In this document: positions 44,069 to 53,713 of the stretch, piece by piece
Numbering within the stretch: position 1 is the stretch's first letter
Layout: every line of letters begins with the position of its first letter
Assembly (NCBI RefSeq): GCF_014635025.1
Contig: NZ_BMCE01000002.1
Coordinates: 1,364,001 to 1,428,000 of the forward strand
Length of the DNA: 64,000 nt
Direction: 5' to 3'
Source of the DNA: Fictibacillus barbaricus
Lineage (GTDB): Bacteria; Bacillota; Bacilli; Bacillales; Fictibacillaceae
Translations under genes and position numbers: made by a program
Notes under the pieces: generated by a model
What the model was told of the DNA's origin: nothing
Database searches by the model: none
Seen by the model: the letters and a program-made list of their open reading frames with translations, nothing else

Positions 44069-46351
44069 CTATTTGTTTAGCACTTTAAAATCCCCCCACT
44101 CTTCTGGCAGCATCTCCACATACTTTCTCGTTAAAAAACGATCATCCACGAGGACAAGTGTCCCACGGTCTTCTTCTGACCTGATCACTCTGCCTCCTGC
44201 TTGCAGCACTTTATTCATGCCGGGATAAACGTACGCAAAGTCATACCCGTTCTTGCCCGCACTCTGAAAATATTCCTTCATCGTGTCACGCTCTAGCCCA
44301 ACTTGCGGCAAACCAACTCCAATAATGACTGCACCAGTAAGTCTGTCTCTTTTTAGGTCGATTCCTTCAGAAAAAATACCTCCCATAACAGCAAAACCGA
44401 CCAGTGACTTCTCTCCTTTAGAATCAAAATGGTTTAAGAACGTCTCCCTCTCTTCCTCCGTCATGGCGGGATGCTGCACAATTGGCTGAAACACAGGATC
44501 CTCTTCAGCTAAACGTTCAAATACATCCGTCATATAGCGGTAAGATGGGAAGAAGACGAGGTAGTTTCCGGGTCTTTTTTCTACGAGATCTATAATCATG
44601 TTTACGATCGGTTCTATCGTTTTTTCTCGATCTTTAAACCGTGTAGACAGTGGCTGAATGAACACATCCAGCTGCTCTTTTTCATATGGAGACGGCATAC
44701 GGATCACATAATCTTCTTCTTCTCCTCCAAGCATTTCTCTAAAATAAGAAAGCGGCGAGAGTGTCGCGGAGAAGAAGATGCGTGATCCGTATTTTTTACC
44801 GGTCTGAAACAAAAGCTGGGAAGGATCCATGCAGAATAGACGAACTTTAACTTCACTTTTATATGGAGAGATAAATGTAACAAACCGCTCATCATAAAAT
44901 TGTGAGATCTTTACCATCTGCAGCGATTCAAAAAAAGTTTCCAATAATTGCTCATCACTTTCACCGCTTGCGAGTATCTGTTCAGCTTGTACTAAAAAGT
45001 CTTCCAGCAAGGCGATCAATTCCTCTGTCATACCAGGCACTGCAGCTTCTCTTTCACCGTGTTCTTTTTTTAATCGTAAGAGTTCTTCATTGATCCTTTT
45101 AGCTGTTATCCAGACACCGTCATGCTTCCTTTTAAAATGGCGGGAGAGCTGTAAGTAGGAAGATTTCATGATCTCAGCCGAATACATACCGCGCGCTCGA
45201 TCCACTAAGTTATGTGCCTCGTCCATCAAGAGAACAGTCCGTTTCTTTTGTTCTTCAAACAAACGTTTAAATGATACTCGAGGATCAAAAACATAGTTAT
45301 AATCACAGATTACACTGTCTGCCGCGTAAGCAAGATCAATAGAGAACTCGAACGGACAGACTTTATGTTTTTTTGCATACTCCGAAATAATGGCTTTGTC
45401 TAAAACAGTCTCATGTTCCAATATATCCAGAACCGCTCCATTTATCCGGTCATAATAACCGTCTGCAAACTCGCAATGAGCTGAGTCACAGCGGGTTTCC
45501 TCTTTAAAGCATATTTTGTCTTTTGCGGTAATTGTAACACTTTGCAAAAACAATCCATGTGCTTTCATCAATAGAAGAGCTTCTTCCGCATTCTTGCGGT
45601 TTAAGGTTTTCGCTGTTAAATAAAAGATTTTTTCCGCTTTCTTCTCCCCGATTGCTTTAACAGCTGGAAAAAGAGTGGAGATGGTTTTGCCTGTTCCAGT
45701 CGGTGCATTCGCAAAAAGTGTTTTTTTATCAGCAATCGTTTTATAGACAGCTCCTGCAAAGTTCCGCTGGCCATTTCGATAACTTGCATATGGAAAAGCG
45801 AGATCACGGATGCTCTCATCTCTCTTTTCTGAATTATGGATCTTGAGCTTCGCATATGGTGCATAGCTTTTCACAAGCTGGAGCATAAACTCTTCCAACT
45901 CATCTGACGTTACCTCTTCTTCAAACTTCTTTTGTTCACCAGAATCGACATGAACGTAAGTGAGCTGTACCGCCACTTTCTCTCTATTCTCTTTTTTTAT
46001 GTACATATAGGCATAACACTTCGCTTGAGCCCAGTGAACAGGATAAGATTCTCTCGTAATCTCATCTAAATTTCTTGCTGTAGACTTAATCTCGTCGATT
46101 GTTACGGCTTCCTCACGCGAAAGAAGACCATCACAGCGGCCCTCTACTATATATTCTATATCTTCATAGGTATAGTTCGTTTGTAAGTACACTTCAGCCG
46201 CATCTGCTTCTTCATATGTTTTTTGTATCGTTTGATGGGCTTTTGTACCTTCTATTAATGAAGAGGTCGACTTAAATCCCGATTGGATACTGCCTGAACG
46301 GTAAACATATTCTACGAGAGAGCGGACAGAGATATTCACAGAACGGGACAT
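44069..46351 (-). CDS. PD-(D/E)XK nuclease-XPD/DinG-type helicase fusion
   Basis: A 760-residue DNA helicase. Residues about 1-170 resemble a RecB-family nuclease: D74 (EGRCDGLL) and E87-x-K89 (DEIKST). The helicase part has a Q-like motif YRNGQ, Walker A NAPTGTGKT (215-223), DEAH 377-380 and the motif VI region QAGGRVIRSEEDRG. Four Cys between motifs I and II (C281, C288, C293, C332) sit where XPD/DinG enzymes bind a 4Fe-4S cluster. Likely a 5'-3' DNA repair helicase with an attached nuclease. AGGAGGTG precedes ATG. Common in Firmicutes but little characterised. Confidence 0.88.
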   Translation of the reverse strand: MSRSVNISVRSLVEYVYRSGSIQSGFKSTSSLIEGTKAHQTIQKTYEEADAAEVYLQTNYTYEDIEYIVEGRCDGLLSREEAVTIDEIKSTARNLDEITRESYPVHWAQAKCYAYMYIKKENREKVAVQLTYVHVDSGEQKKFEEEVTSDELEEFMLQLVKSYAPYAKLKIHNSEKRDESIRDLAFPYASYRNGQRNFAGAVYKTIADKKTLFANAPTGTGKTISTLFPAVKAIGEKKAEKIFYLTAKTLNRKNAEEALLLMKAHGLFLQSVTITAKDKICFKEETRCDSAHCEFADGYYDRINGAVLDILEHETVLDKAIISEYAKKHKVCPFEFSIDLAYAADSVICDYNYVFDPRVSFKRLFEEQKKRTVLLMDEAHNLVDRARGMYSAEIMKSSYLQLSRHFKRKHDGVWITAKRINEELLRLKKEHGEREAAVPGMTEELIALLEDFLVQAEQILASGESDEQLLETFFESLQMVKISQFYDERFVTFISPYKSEVKVRLFCMDPSQLLFQTGKKYGSRIFFSATLSPLSYFREMLGGEEEDYVIRMPSPYEKEQLDVFIQPLSTRFKDREKTIEPIVNMIIDLVEKRPGNYLVFFPSYRYMTDVFERLAEEDPVFQPIVQHPAMTEEERETFLNHFDSKGEKSLVGFAVMGGIFSEGIDLKRDRLTGAVIIGVGLPQVGLERDTMKEYFQSAGKNGYDFAYVYPGMNKVLQAGGRVIRSEEDRGTLVLVDDRFLTRKYVEMLPEEWGDFKVLNK

Positions 46352-46402
46352 GAAGTCACCTCCTGATTTTTGTTATCGTAATAATTCAATAGTAGCATAA
46401 AG

Positions 46403-46435
46403 CAAAAAAACAGCCATCTTATTCAGATGACTGAT
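46403..46435 (-). terminator. Terminator of mscL
   Basis: CAGTCATCT / AGATGGCTG hairpin with a seven-T tail on the minus strand. The mscL stop codon lies in its loop. Confidence 0.85.
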
Positions 46436-46880
46436 TTGCCACGGCTTCATCGTTAAGATCTGCCGTACAGTTTTGACACTTAACCGCTCTTAGCGGAATC
46501 GTTGACAAGCAATATTTGCATTCTTTTGTATCTGGTTCTTTTAACTCTTCTTTCTTTTTCAGACGGTTGATCTGCTTTACTACGAAGAAAATAACGAGAG
46601 CTATAATGAAAAAGTTAATCAGCGTATTAATAAACAGCCCATAATTCAACGTGGCTGCCCCGGCCTTTTGTGCTTCAGCCAAGGTTGCATAATCCCCTTT
46701 TCCTAAATTTATGTACAGGTTGCTAAAATCTACTTTTCCAAGCAGCAGGCCAATAGGAGGCATAATTACATCATCAACAAGTGAAGTTACAATCTTGCTG
46801 AAAGCAGCTCCGATAATGACCCCTATCGCAAGGTCGATCACATTACCGCGCATGATAAATGTTTTAAATTCGTTCCACAT
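46419..46880 (-). CDS. mscL: Large-conductance mechanosensitive channel with zinc-ribbon tail
   Basis: Emergency pressure valve of the cell membrane. From ATG 46880 (AAAGGA upstream) 153 residues. The signature [22 protein letters not shown]1 with [21 protein letters not shown], and TM2 [21 protein letters not shown] are classical. Instead of the usual C-terminal helix the protein continues with CKYC (C121, C124) and CQNC (C135, C138), a small zinc ribbon, ending at a Ser/Glu tail. A TTG two codons upstream is open but less likely. Confidence 0.95.
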   Translation of the reverse strand: MWNEFKTFIMRGNVIDLAIGVIIGAAFSKIVTSLVDDVIMPPIGLLLGKVDFSNLYINLGKGDYATLAEAQKAGAATLNYGLFINTLINFFIIALVIFFVVKQINRLKKKEELKEPDTKECKYCLSTIPLRAVKCQNCTADLNDEAVANQSSE

Positions 46881-46963
46881 CCACAAAAGTTCCTTTCTGT
46901 ATCGCTATTTATATGTATAACCATACAGCATCCTTCTTAAAACGTCATCATCCAGCAATCCAT

Positions 46964-47500
46964 TTATTCTTTTTTTAGTTCCACCGTCAGAATATCTTTC
47001 ACATTTGTACAAACATCAGCTTCAAACTCTAGTTCTAACAAGGCAACGCTTTCTAATTTTGCATGAAAGGGTTTCAAATCTTTAACAGAATAATCAAATG
47101 CTTCAACCAACTTCTCATGAGTCAGATGACTGGCTATCGTACAATGCGGAACCCATTGACCAGGAGCATATAAAGATTTTGGATCTACATAGGATTTAAA
47201 CCGTTCATGATAGCGCTGATGAAAACGATTTAGGATCTCATTCTTTGTTGGAGCTGCATATAACGTACCACTGTCCAGAAACATACCGAGTGACGGAAAG
47301 AATAATGGTACGACGGACTCGCCATGAAAATATTTCTTCATCGCTTTTTTAAACTCGACAATCTCTATTTCGGTATGTGTAGCAATTGTAACATGAGGAC
47401 GCATCCCATAATCAGCAATTCTTGCCTCCCTCATACCATCTCGTAACTGGTTTACTCTTTCTTCTGTTTCCTGATCCAAATAAGCCATAATGCCGTACAT
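46964..47500 (-). CDS. 2'-5' RNA ligase/phosphodiesterase-like protein (2H family)
   Basis: 178 residues of the 2H phosphoesterase superfamily. The two His motifs are HVTIATHTE (residues about 42-50) and HCTIASHLT (about 120-128). GGAGGG upstream of ATG 47500. Members act on cyclic phosphates or 2'-5' bonds in RNA; the substrate here is unknown. Confidence 0.83.
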   Translation of the reverse strand: MYGIMAYLDQETEERVNQLRDGMREARIADYGMRPHVTIATHTEIEIVEFKKAMKKYFHGESVVPLFFPSLGMFLDSGTLYAAPTKNEILNRFHQRYHERFKSYVDPKSLYAPGQWVPHCTIASHLTHEKLVEAFDYSVKDLKPFHAKLESVALLELEFEADVCTNVKDILTVELKKE

Positions 47501-47669
47501 AGTAAACGCCCTCCTTTTGGTGTTATTATACAGAATTTATGATTTCTGTAAATATATCCATTTATAAAATATGGCTTCCGCTCTTGTCCCGAAAAAATGG
47601 GCTAATTCCGCCCAAACCTTTAACTTGTACCCCTAATATTCTGTCATTGTAAAGAAGGAGGTGGGTTAC

Positions 47670-47804
47670 ATGGGATTTAAGTCACACGGAAACAGCTTTG
47701 CTTTGATCGTAGTGCTATTTATCTTGTTAATCATCGTTGGGTGCTGCTGGTGCGGTGGTTACGGCGGTGGATACGGCGGTGGATACGGCGGCGGCTGGTG
47801 CTAA
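47670..47804 (+). CDS. YjcZ-family small sporulation protein
   Basis: 44 residues: MGFKSHGNSFALIVVLFILL, then IIVGCCWCGG and repeated GGY ending in WC. This is the typical plan of YjcZ-family proteins of spore formers: short polar start, one hydrophobic helix, Cys cluster and Gly/Tyr-rich tail. AAGGAGGTGG stands 6 bases before the ATG. Expressed late in sporulation in relatives; the function is unknown. Confidence 0.88.
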   Translation: MGFKSHGNSFALIVVLFILLIIVGCCWCGGYGGGYGGGYGGGWC

Positions 47805-48142
47805 TCAGTTCATTTCCAGAATGGAAATAAACGCGCTTATTCATTCATGATCAATTGCGTTAAAACCTTTTGCTTTAACAACCCCTCGTATGATAACAGA
47901 GAGAAAAACCAGAGAGAGAAAAAGGCCTGCACTCTTAGGAGAGCAGGTCTTTTACATATCAGTATGGTTCTCCTAACCCAGTAAATGAAACTACTTTCGC
48001 CCCATTGTAAGAATCACTTTGGTTTTCTAGTATAACTATATACATACATTACAAAATCCTAACAGTAAATTAATATTTTTCCATTATCGTAAACCTGTAT
48101 GCCAAATCTAGCAACCCTAATTTATGTTTACAGGAGGAAGAA
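47805..48142. other. Intergenic region with a terminator and promoter region of the YvnB-like gene
   Basis: No gene seen. A hairpin (47919-47954) follows the YjcZ-like gene at a distance. The last 140 bases are AT-rich and should hold the promoter of the large secreted protein; I cannot assign -35/-10 boxes with confidence. Confidence 0.5.
47919..47954 (+). terminator. Hairpin terminator downstream of the YjcZ-like gene
   Basis: AAAGGCCTGC-ctct / agag-GCAGGTCTTT stem with short T run. Confidence 0.7.
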
Positions 48143-51100
48143 ATGAAAAAACATTGGAGAAAGCTTTTGCCCACTGCCCTTGCCTTTAGTTTAATGAGCG
48201 GCACTTTATCACCAGGTACGACTTCTGCTTTAGGAGAGTTCGATCTCGTGTCGGAGATTGTTCAAACTCCTATTAATGAGTACCGGGCAGACCTAGCGCC
48301 TGGTGTGAAAGAAAAGCACTATAGCTTTGAAAGCAAAGAAGGCAAAAAGATTGAGAGTTTCGTAGTGGAAGTGGATGTACATAATCCTAACGTTGCCATT
48401 GAGGCAGGAACTCCTAATGATGGAGATGCATTTGGCTTACAGCCTGTAAGAACACAAGCAAATGCAGCCAATGAAGAGAATCACCAAGTGGTTGCGGCCG
48501 TAAACGCTGATTTTTATAACATGGCTACCGGCGAACCCCACGGGATCGTTTATAAAGATGGACGTACTATAAAAGGGACGAATGGGCAATCGTGGAACTT
48601 CTTTGGAATAAAGAAGAACGGAGGAGCTGTTATCGGTAACTCCTCTGAATATGAAACGGTTAAAGCTGATCTTAAAGAAGCTTTAGGTGGAAATGCTGTT
48701 TTAGTCAGAAACAGCCAAATCTATCAAACTCCACAAACGGGTCAAGATAAAGAACCCCGTACAGCGGTCGGGATTAAAGAGGACGGCGATGTTTTCTTTG
48801 TTGTCATTGATGGAAGACAAGAACCTTATTCTGCTGGGATATCGATGAAAGACTTAGCGCAACTAATGATCGACCATGGTGCTGTTCATGCACTTAACCT
48901 TGATGGCGGAGGCTCTTCCACATTTGCTTCCCGCAAGCTTGGTGACGATGTGCTAGAGGTGGACAACCAGCCATCTGACCGAAATGAAAGAAGTGTGGCA
49001 AACTCTTGGCTAGTTGTGACAAAAGAACCTTCTGATCACGTCTTTCATTCTGCTCACATCGAACCTTATGATAAATCGTTCACGCCTGGTTCAACAATAG
49101 ATTTTTCAGCAAAAGGATTGGACAAGTCTAAAGCTTCTGCCCCACTTCCTGCTGCAGGGTTAACGTGGGAGCTTTCTGATCCATCTTTCGGAACCATTGA
49201 TGAAGAAGGTACGTTTATTTCTAGTGGAAAAACAGGCCAATTCCATATCCTTTTAAAACGCGATGGTGCAGAAGTTGGAAAAAGTATCATTGAAATTGAG
49301 AAGCCAGATGAAATGTACTTTGGTTCAACCGAGTTAACAGTTGCAAAAAACAGCCAAAGAGCGATTGATCTCGTTACACGATTTCAAAAAAGAAACGTGA
49401 AATGGAATCTGCAGGACATTGATTTTGATATCCCAGAAGGTATAGGAACAATTGACAAGAATGGTATTCTTCAAACGGGAGATCAGAACGTAAAAGGAAC
49501 CATCACGGCACGGTTAAAGGGAACATCTCTTGAAGCGCAATTAAAGGTTTCTGTAGGTCAGCTGCCGATCGTTGTTCATAGCTTTGAAAATGAATTAGGC
49601 AATTGGAAAACGTCTACCGCAGGGCGCGGTGAAAAAGGAACACTATCACTATCTGAATTCCCCGAGCCCGTTCGTTTTGATAATCAGTCATTGAAACTTG
49701 ATTTTGATTTTACAAATGCGCAAACAGGAACGACACTCGGTGTTTATTCGGGACCTGGCACACATACCCCTATCGAGGGTAATCCCTCAAGTATCGGGAT
49801 GTGGGTTTACGGGACTCCTGAAGCACAAGGATATTGGCTTAGGATGCTGATTGTGGATGGCAACGGGAAAAATCAGACGATCAATCTAACAGGTGAAAAA
49901 CCTGGAATCGACTGGACAGGCTGGAAGTACATTGAGGCCGAGATCCCATCTTCGTTTACGGGTCCTTTTAAATTATCAGCAACCCAAACCATACGGATGA
50001 TGTCTACGAGATCCGGCCTCACTGGCCCAATGACAAAGGGATCCATCTATTTTGATAACATTCGTGCGGTATACGGGGAGAAAGTAGATGATCTTTTCCC
50101 TCCCGTTGTTCAATCTGTAAACACAGACGGAAAGAACTACACTTCAAATGAAGTAACAATCACGGCGAAAGTAAATGAATATGAAGATGATCCTTTTAAA
50201 ACAGGTATCGACTGGGAAAAAATCCGCGTTCTGGTGGATGGCATAAATTATGCTGATGCAAAAGGACACTTCTCCTACGATATGGATGGTTCTGTTTCCC
50301 TCAGCGGCTATAAGTGGGCTGATGGAACACATAAAGTAACTGTGATTGTTCCAGATAAATTTGGAAACCAAGCTGTTCATACTAGCTATTTTACAGTTGA
50401 AACAGGTTCTTCAAAGGTCGAGCTTCTTTCACCACAAGAAGAAGCTTACTTAGGAGATACTTTTAACCTTGGCGTAAGCATGACTAAACCGGCAGATATC
50501 TCTCGTTCAACGATCCGTATACAAATGAATAAAGGGTATCCTGTTAAGAACGTTTCGTTCCCAGATGCTTTTCAAGAAAGCACCTCAACCTATGATTCAG
50601 AAACAGGAATTCTGACGTTAAACATGATTAACACTGGAGAAACAGGTGCCACTGCGGAATCTGCAACCATTCAAGTCGATATTCCTGCAGGAACAAAAGA
50701 AGGCAGCGAATTCACGTATGAAATGATAGAAGGAAGCATCATTTACAGTGAGCCAAAAGCTGAGAACTTCGTCCCTACCTTCTCCATGAAATCTGTCAGT
50801 GTACCAGTAAAAGCAGCGATCAGTTTGACACACGAGCCAATTTTAATCGGAAAGCCGACTATACTTTCTGTTAATGATCAGAAAAAGGACGTGGTTGCTG
50901 GTGCTGAGATTTTTGCCTTGATCGATGGCGAAAAAGAACCTGTTTTATTAGGAAAAACGGATACGAACGGAACGCTTGCCGCAGATTCTTTTACAGATGA
51001 AATCAAGAAGGTTACTCTTTATGCCGTTAAAGACGGTAAGTATTCATATAAAATCAATACTCAAACATATCCAGCTCTTGCAGGTGATACAGAATTTAAG

Positions 51101-52252
51101 AATATCATCTCATCAACAACAGGTGATCCATATCAGACGAAGGGCTTAACGTGGATGTCGAGTCCATTAGCGGAAGAACAATCCACTGTTATTCAATACG
51201 CAAAGAAAAAAGATTTTGAGCGTAATGGCATGACATCGCTAATGACTAAAAATGGAACGGGAAGCAACCACGTATTCTCGGGAGAACTGGACATTAAGAA
51301 AAACGGTATCGTTCGTTTAAATAAAGTGCTTCTTCAAAAACTACAGCAAGATACAACTTACATTTACCGTGTTGGTGATGGTACTAACTGGTCAGCGTTT
51401 AATGAGTTTACTACCTTAAAAAGAAAACAAAGCTTTGAATTCGCAGTATTAGGTGATACTCAGTCCCCATCAGATCTATCACACTTTAATAAAATACTTG
51501 GTGATCTGGACAAGAAAGATTTATCTTTTATGATTCACGTCGGTGATTTGATTGACGAGTCTTCAAAGTTCAAGCAATGGGATGATGCCTTAACAACAAT
51601 AAGCAGTTATGACAACATTCGTTCTACAGATCTAATCACTGCCCTAGGGAACCATGAATACATGGGAGATGCGGACGGATCGTTGGCAAAATCTATCTTT
51701 AACCTGCCTGGTAACGGACCAGACGTAGATAAAGGGGGTACGTATTCGGTCGATTACAACAATATGCATATCTCTGTACTCGGATATACAACAGATTCTG
51801 ATGTTTTGAACCAACAGCTAGAGTGGTTAAAGAAGGATATGAATAATTCGGATAAGCCTTGGAAAATCCTTGTCACACATAAGCCTCCATACTATACAAA
51901 CCCGTTTGGCGGTAACGAGATCATGAAAGAAAAAATTCCTCCTGTAGCAGATGAACTAGGAATTGATCTTGTATTCTCTGGCCATGACCATTCTTACGGC
52001 AGAACAAAGAAACTAAAAGCCGGAAAAGAAGATCCTAACGGAACGGTATATGTTGTAGCCGGTACAACTGGAAACAAACATTATGATGCTGTTGCTGATG
52101 AGAAATTTGACTTTGTTAACATGGATAATATCGCAGTATCCATGCATGCAAAAGTGGATAAGGAACAAATTACGTTTACGACCACTTCATCAGATGGAGA
52201 ATTAATTGATACATTTACTGTCATCAACGAGATTTATGAAGATGAAGAATAA
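48143..52252 (+). CDS. Secreted phosphodiester glycosidase / metallophosphatase (YvnB-like)
   Basis: 1369 residues, secreted: basic start MKKHWRKLL, hydrophobic core and likely cleavage near TTSALG (about 30). Residues about 60-290 form a phosphodiester-glycosidase (NAGPA) domain with VVAAVNADFYNM and ALNLDGGGSSTF. Then Ig-like and carbohydrate-binding-like modules (about 300-640), Ig-like and cohesin-fold modules (about 650-890) and a purple-phosphatase-type FN3 (about 980-1090). The C-terminal calcineurin-like phosphatase (about 1097-1350) has VLGDTQS, HVGDLID, LGNHEYM, VTHKPPYY and SGHDHSYG. No LPXTG or S-layer anchor. Domain plan matches B. subtilis YvnB (~1290 residues). Probably attacks phosphodiester-linked sugars such as teichoic acids for phosphate (inferred). 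AGGAGG precedes ATG. Confidence 0.9.
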   Translation: MKKHWRKLLPTALAFSLMSGTLSPGTTSALGEFDLVSEIVQTPINEYRADLAPGVKEKHYSFESKEGKKIESFVVEVDVHNPNVAIEAGTPNDGDAFGLQPVRTQANAANEENHQVVAAVNADFYNMATGEPHGIVYKDGRTIKGTNGQSWNFFGIKKNGGAVIGNSSEYETVKADLKEALGGNAVLVRNSQIYQTPQTGQDKEPRTAVGIKEDGDVFFVVIDGRQEPYSAGISMKDLAQLMIDHGAVHALNLDGGGSSTFASRKLGDDVLEVDNQPSDRNERSVANSWLVVTKEPSDHVFHSAHIEPYDKSFTPGSTIDFSAKGLDKSKASAPLPAAGLTWELSDPSFGTIDEEGTFISSGKTGQFHILLKRDGAEVGKSIIEIEKPDEMYFGSTELTVAKNSQRAIDLVTRFQKRNVKWNLQDIDFDIPEGIGTIDKNGILQTGDQNVKGTITARLKGTSLEAQLKVSVGQLPIVVHSFENELGNWKTSTAGRGEKGTLSLSEFPEPVRFDNQSLKLDFDFTNAQTGTTLGVYSGPGTHTPIEGNPSSIGMWVYGTPEAQGYWLRMLIVDGNGKNQTINLTGEKPGIDWTGWKYIEAEIPSSFTGPFKLSATQTIRMMSTRSGLTGPMTKGSIYFDNIRAVYGEKVDDLFPPVVQSVNTDGKNYTSNEVTITAKVNEYEDDPFKTGIDWEKIRVLVDGINYADAKGHFSYDMDGSVSLSGYKWADGTHKVTVIVPDKFGNQAVHTSYFTVETGSSKVELLSPQEEAYLGDTFNLGVSMTKPADISRSTIRIQMNKGYPVKNVSFPDAFQESTSTYDSETGILTLNMINTGETGATAESATIQVDIPAGTKEGSEFTYEMIEGSIIYSEPKAENFVPTFSMKSVSVPVKAAISLTHEPILIGKPTILSVNDQKKDVVAGAEIFALIDGEKEPVLLGKTDTNGTLAADSFTDEIKKVTLYAVKDGKYSYKINTQTYPALAGDTEFKNIISSTTGDPYQTKGLTWMSSPLAEEQSTVIQYAKKKDFERNGMTSLMTKNGTGSNHVFSGELDIKKNGIVRLNKVLLQKLQQDTTYIYRVGDGTNWSAFNEFTTLKRKQSFEFAVLGDTQSPSDLSHFNKILGDLDKKDLSFMIHVGDLIDESSKFKQWDDALTTISSYDNIRSTDLITALGNHEYMGDADGSLAKSIFNLPGNGPDVDKGGTYSVDYNNMHISVLGYTTDSDVLNQQLEWLKKDMNNSDKPWKILVTHKPPYYTNPFGGNEIMKEKIPPVADELGIDLVFSGHDHSYGRTKKLKAGKEDPNGTVYVVAGTTGNKHYDAVADEKFDFVNMDNIAVSMHAKVDKEQITFTTTSSDGELIDTFTVINEIYEDEE

Positions 52253-52265
52253 TAGATAAAGTGGG

Positions 52266-52313
52266 AAACTGGCTGGATGAGGTCATTTAATGATCTTACA
52301 GCCAGTTTTTTGT
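52266..52313 (+). terminator. Terminator of the YvnB-like gene
   Basis: AAACTGGCTG / CAGCCAGTTT 10-bp stem with a 24-base loop containing a smaller hairpin (TCATTTAATGA), followed by six T. Confidence 0.85.
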
Positions 52314-52363
52314 AATTTTTAAATGAACGGATGGATTTATGATCGACTGTATGCAATTCACAC

Positions 52364-52397
52364 TAAAAAACATTGCAGGAGCCACTCTGCAATGTTC
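52364..52397 (-). terminator. Terminator of the methionine operon
   Basis: AACATTGCAG / CTGCAATGTT 10-bp perfect stem followed by six T on the minus strand, 40 bases after the hom stop. Confidence 0.9.
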
Positions 52398-52435
52398 ACC
52401 TCATTCACACTTGACGATATCTTTCCTCTTTCCTT

Positions 52436-53713
52436 CTAAAGATTGATCACCTTTTGCAGCAGCAGATCTTTTTTCTCAGACTGTACCCATGCTTCTTTCA
52501 CTTTCCCGGCTACTTCATATACAACAAGGTCTGGATTTTCTTCTAACAGTTCCGCGGTGCTTGCTTGACACTTAATCAGTAAATAGACAAGATCATCTTT
52601 TACTTCTTGTTTTAAAATATCAACACCATCTGTTCCGTGAAAACCAACTGATGAGCCAATGACAGCATACTCTCCAACTAACGTACGATCTGCTTCTTCA
52701 GCTAAAGATCCTGCCGCAAACGGAGCGATTTTTTTCTTCCTTGCGAATGTTGAATTTGATTGCAGCACATACGTCAAGTCTTCCACCATGGCACTGGCGG
52801 TTGGCAGCTTCCCTGCTCCAGCACCTTGAACAGTTACTTTTCCTGCAAGACTCGTTTCTACCATGATAGCATTTTGAACATCTTCCACTCCGTAAAGAGG
52901 GTGAGCAGCGTCCACAAGAACAGGTTTTACAGATGAAATGAATTGGTCGCGGTCACGTCGGATCCGCGCCAAATGTTTCACTTTAAAGCCCCAGTCTTTA
53001 AAAACAGCGATCTGCTCTGACGTCACATCTGTTATCCCTTTACGTTCGACGTCTTTCCATTCTGGTGTCTCTCCAAACGACAACTCACTTAAGATCATCA
53101 ACTTAAAAAAAGCATCATGGCCTTCTATATCACTTGCCGGATCTGCTTCTGCATAGCCCAGTTCTTGTGCACGCTTCAGCACATCTTGGAAAGGCAGCCC
53201 TTTCTCCCTCATATTCGTTAAAATATAATTGGATGTACCGTTCAGTATAGCTTCAACCGAATGGATCTCATTGACTTGCAGCAGTTGTGCGATGCTTCGA
53301 ATAATCGGTGTTCCTCCTGCGGTTGTCGCCTCAAAACCAACGAAACGTTCTAGCTTTTCGGCTTTATCCAGCAATGTTCTTCCATGTCTAGCAAACATTA
53401 CTTTGTTGGCCGTAATCACATGACACCCTTTTTCAAGGGCTTTGCTCAAGTAAGTGAAACCAGGCTCTTCTCCTACAATCGCTTCAAATACAATTTGTAA
53501 GCCTTCAATCTGCAGAATTTCCTCAAAGTCTGTTGTGACAAGAACGTGTTCATCCACATCACGTTGTTTGGATCCATCTTTTACTAGAATACCTTCAATA
53601 ACAACCTCTTCACCCAACACTGCCTTAAGCTGTTCCCTATGTGTTTTCAGTGCTTCATATACACCTTGGCCGACGGTTCCAAATCCGAGCAGCGCCGCTT
53701 TAATAAGTGCCAT
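52436..53713 (-). CDS. hom: Homoserine dehydrogenase
   Basis: 425 residues; reduces aspartate semialdehyde to homoserine. NAD(P) motif LLGFGTVGQGVYEAL at the N-terminus, substrate domain EATTAGGTPIIRSIAQLL and catalytic-Lys region GTSNYILTNM ... LGYAEADPASDIEGHDA. A C-terminal ACT-like domain (about 345-425) fits feedback control. AAAGGAGG stands 7 bases before ATG. Last gene of the S-box operon, overlapping metX by 14 bases, so its expression falls with high SAM. This differs from B. subtilis, where hom lies with thrC-thrB. Confidence 0.95.
   Translation of the reverse strand: MALIKAALLGFGTVGQGVYEALKTHREQLKAVLGEEVVIEGILVKDGSKQRDVDEHVLVTTDFEEILQIEGLQIVFEAIVGEEPGFTYLSKALEKGCHVITANKVMFARHGRTLLDKAEKLERFVGFEATTAGGTPIIRSIAQLLQVNEIHSVEAILNGTSNYILTNMREKGLPFQDVLKRAQELGYAEADPASDIEGHDAFFKLMILSELSFGETPEWKDVERKGITDVTSEQIAVFKDWGFKVKHLARIRRDRDQFISSVKPVLVDAAHPLYGVEDVQNAIMVETSLAGKVTVQGAGAGKLPTASAMVEDLTYVLQSNSTFARKKKIAPFAAGSLAEEADRTLVGEYAVIGSSVGFHGTDGVDILKQEVKDDLVYLLIKCQASTAELLEENPDLVVYEVAGKVKEAWVQSEKKDLLLQKVINL

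Noticed and set aside
47745-47800. Tandem GGCGGTGGATAC repeats
   Set aside because: They are the coding repeats of the GGY tail of the YjcZ-like protein, common in that family.
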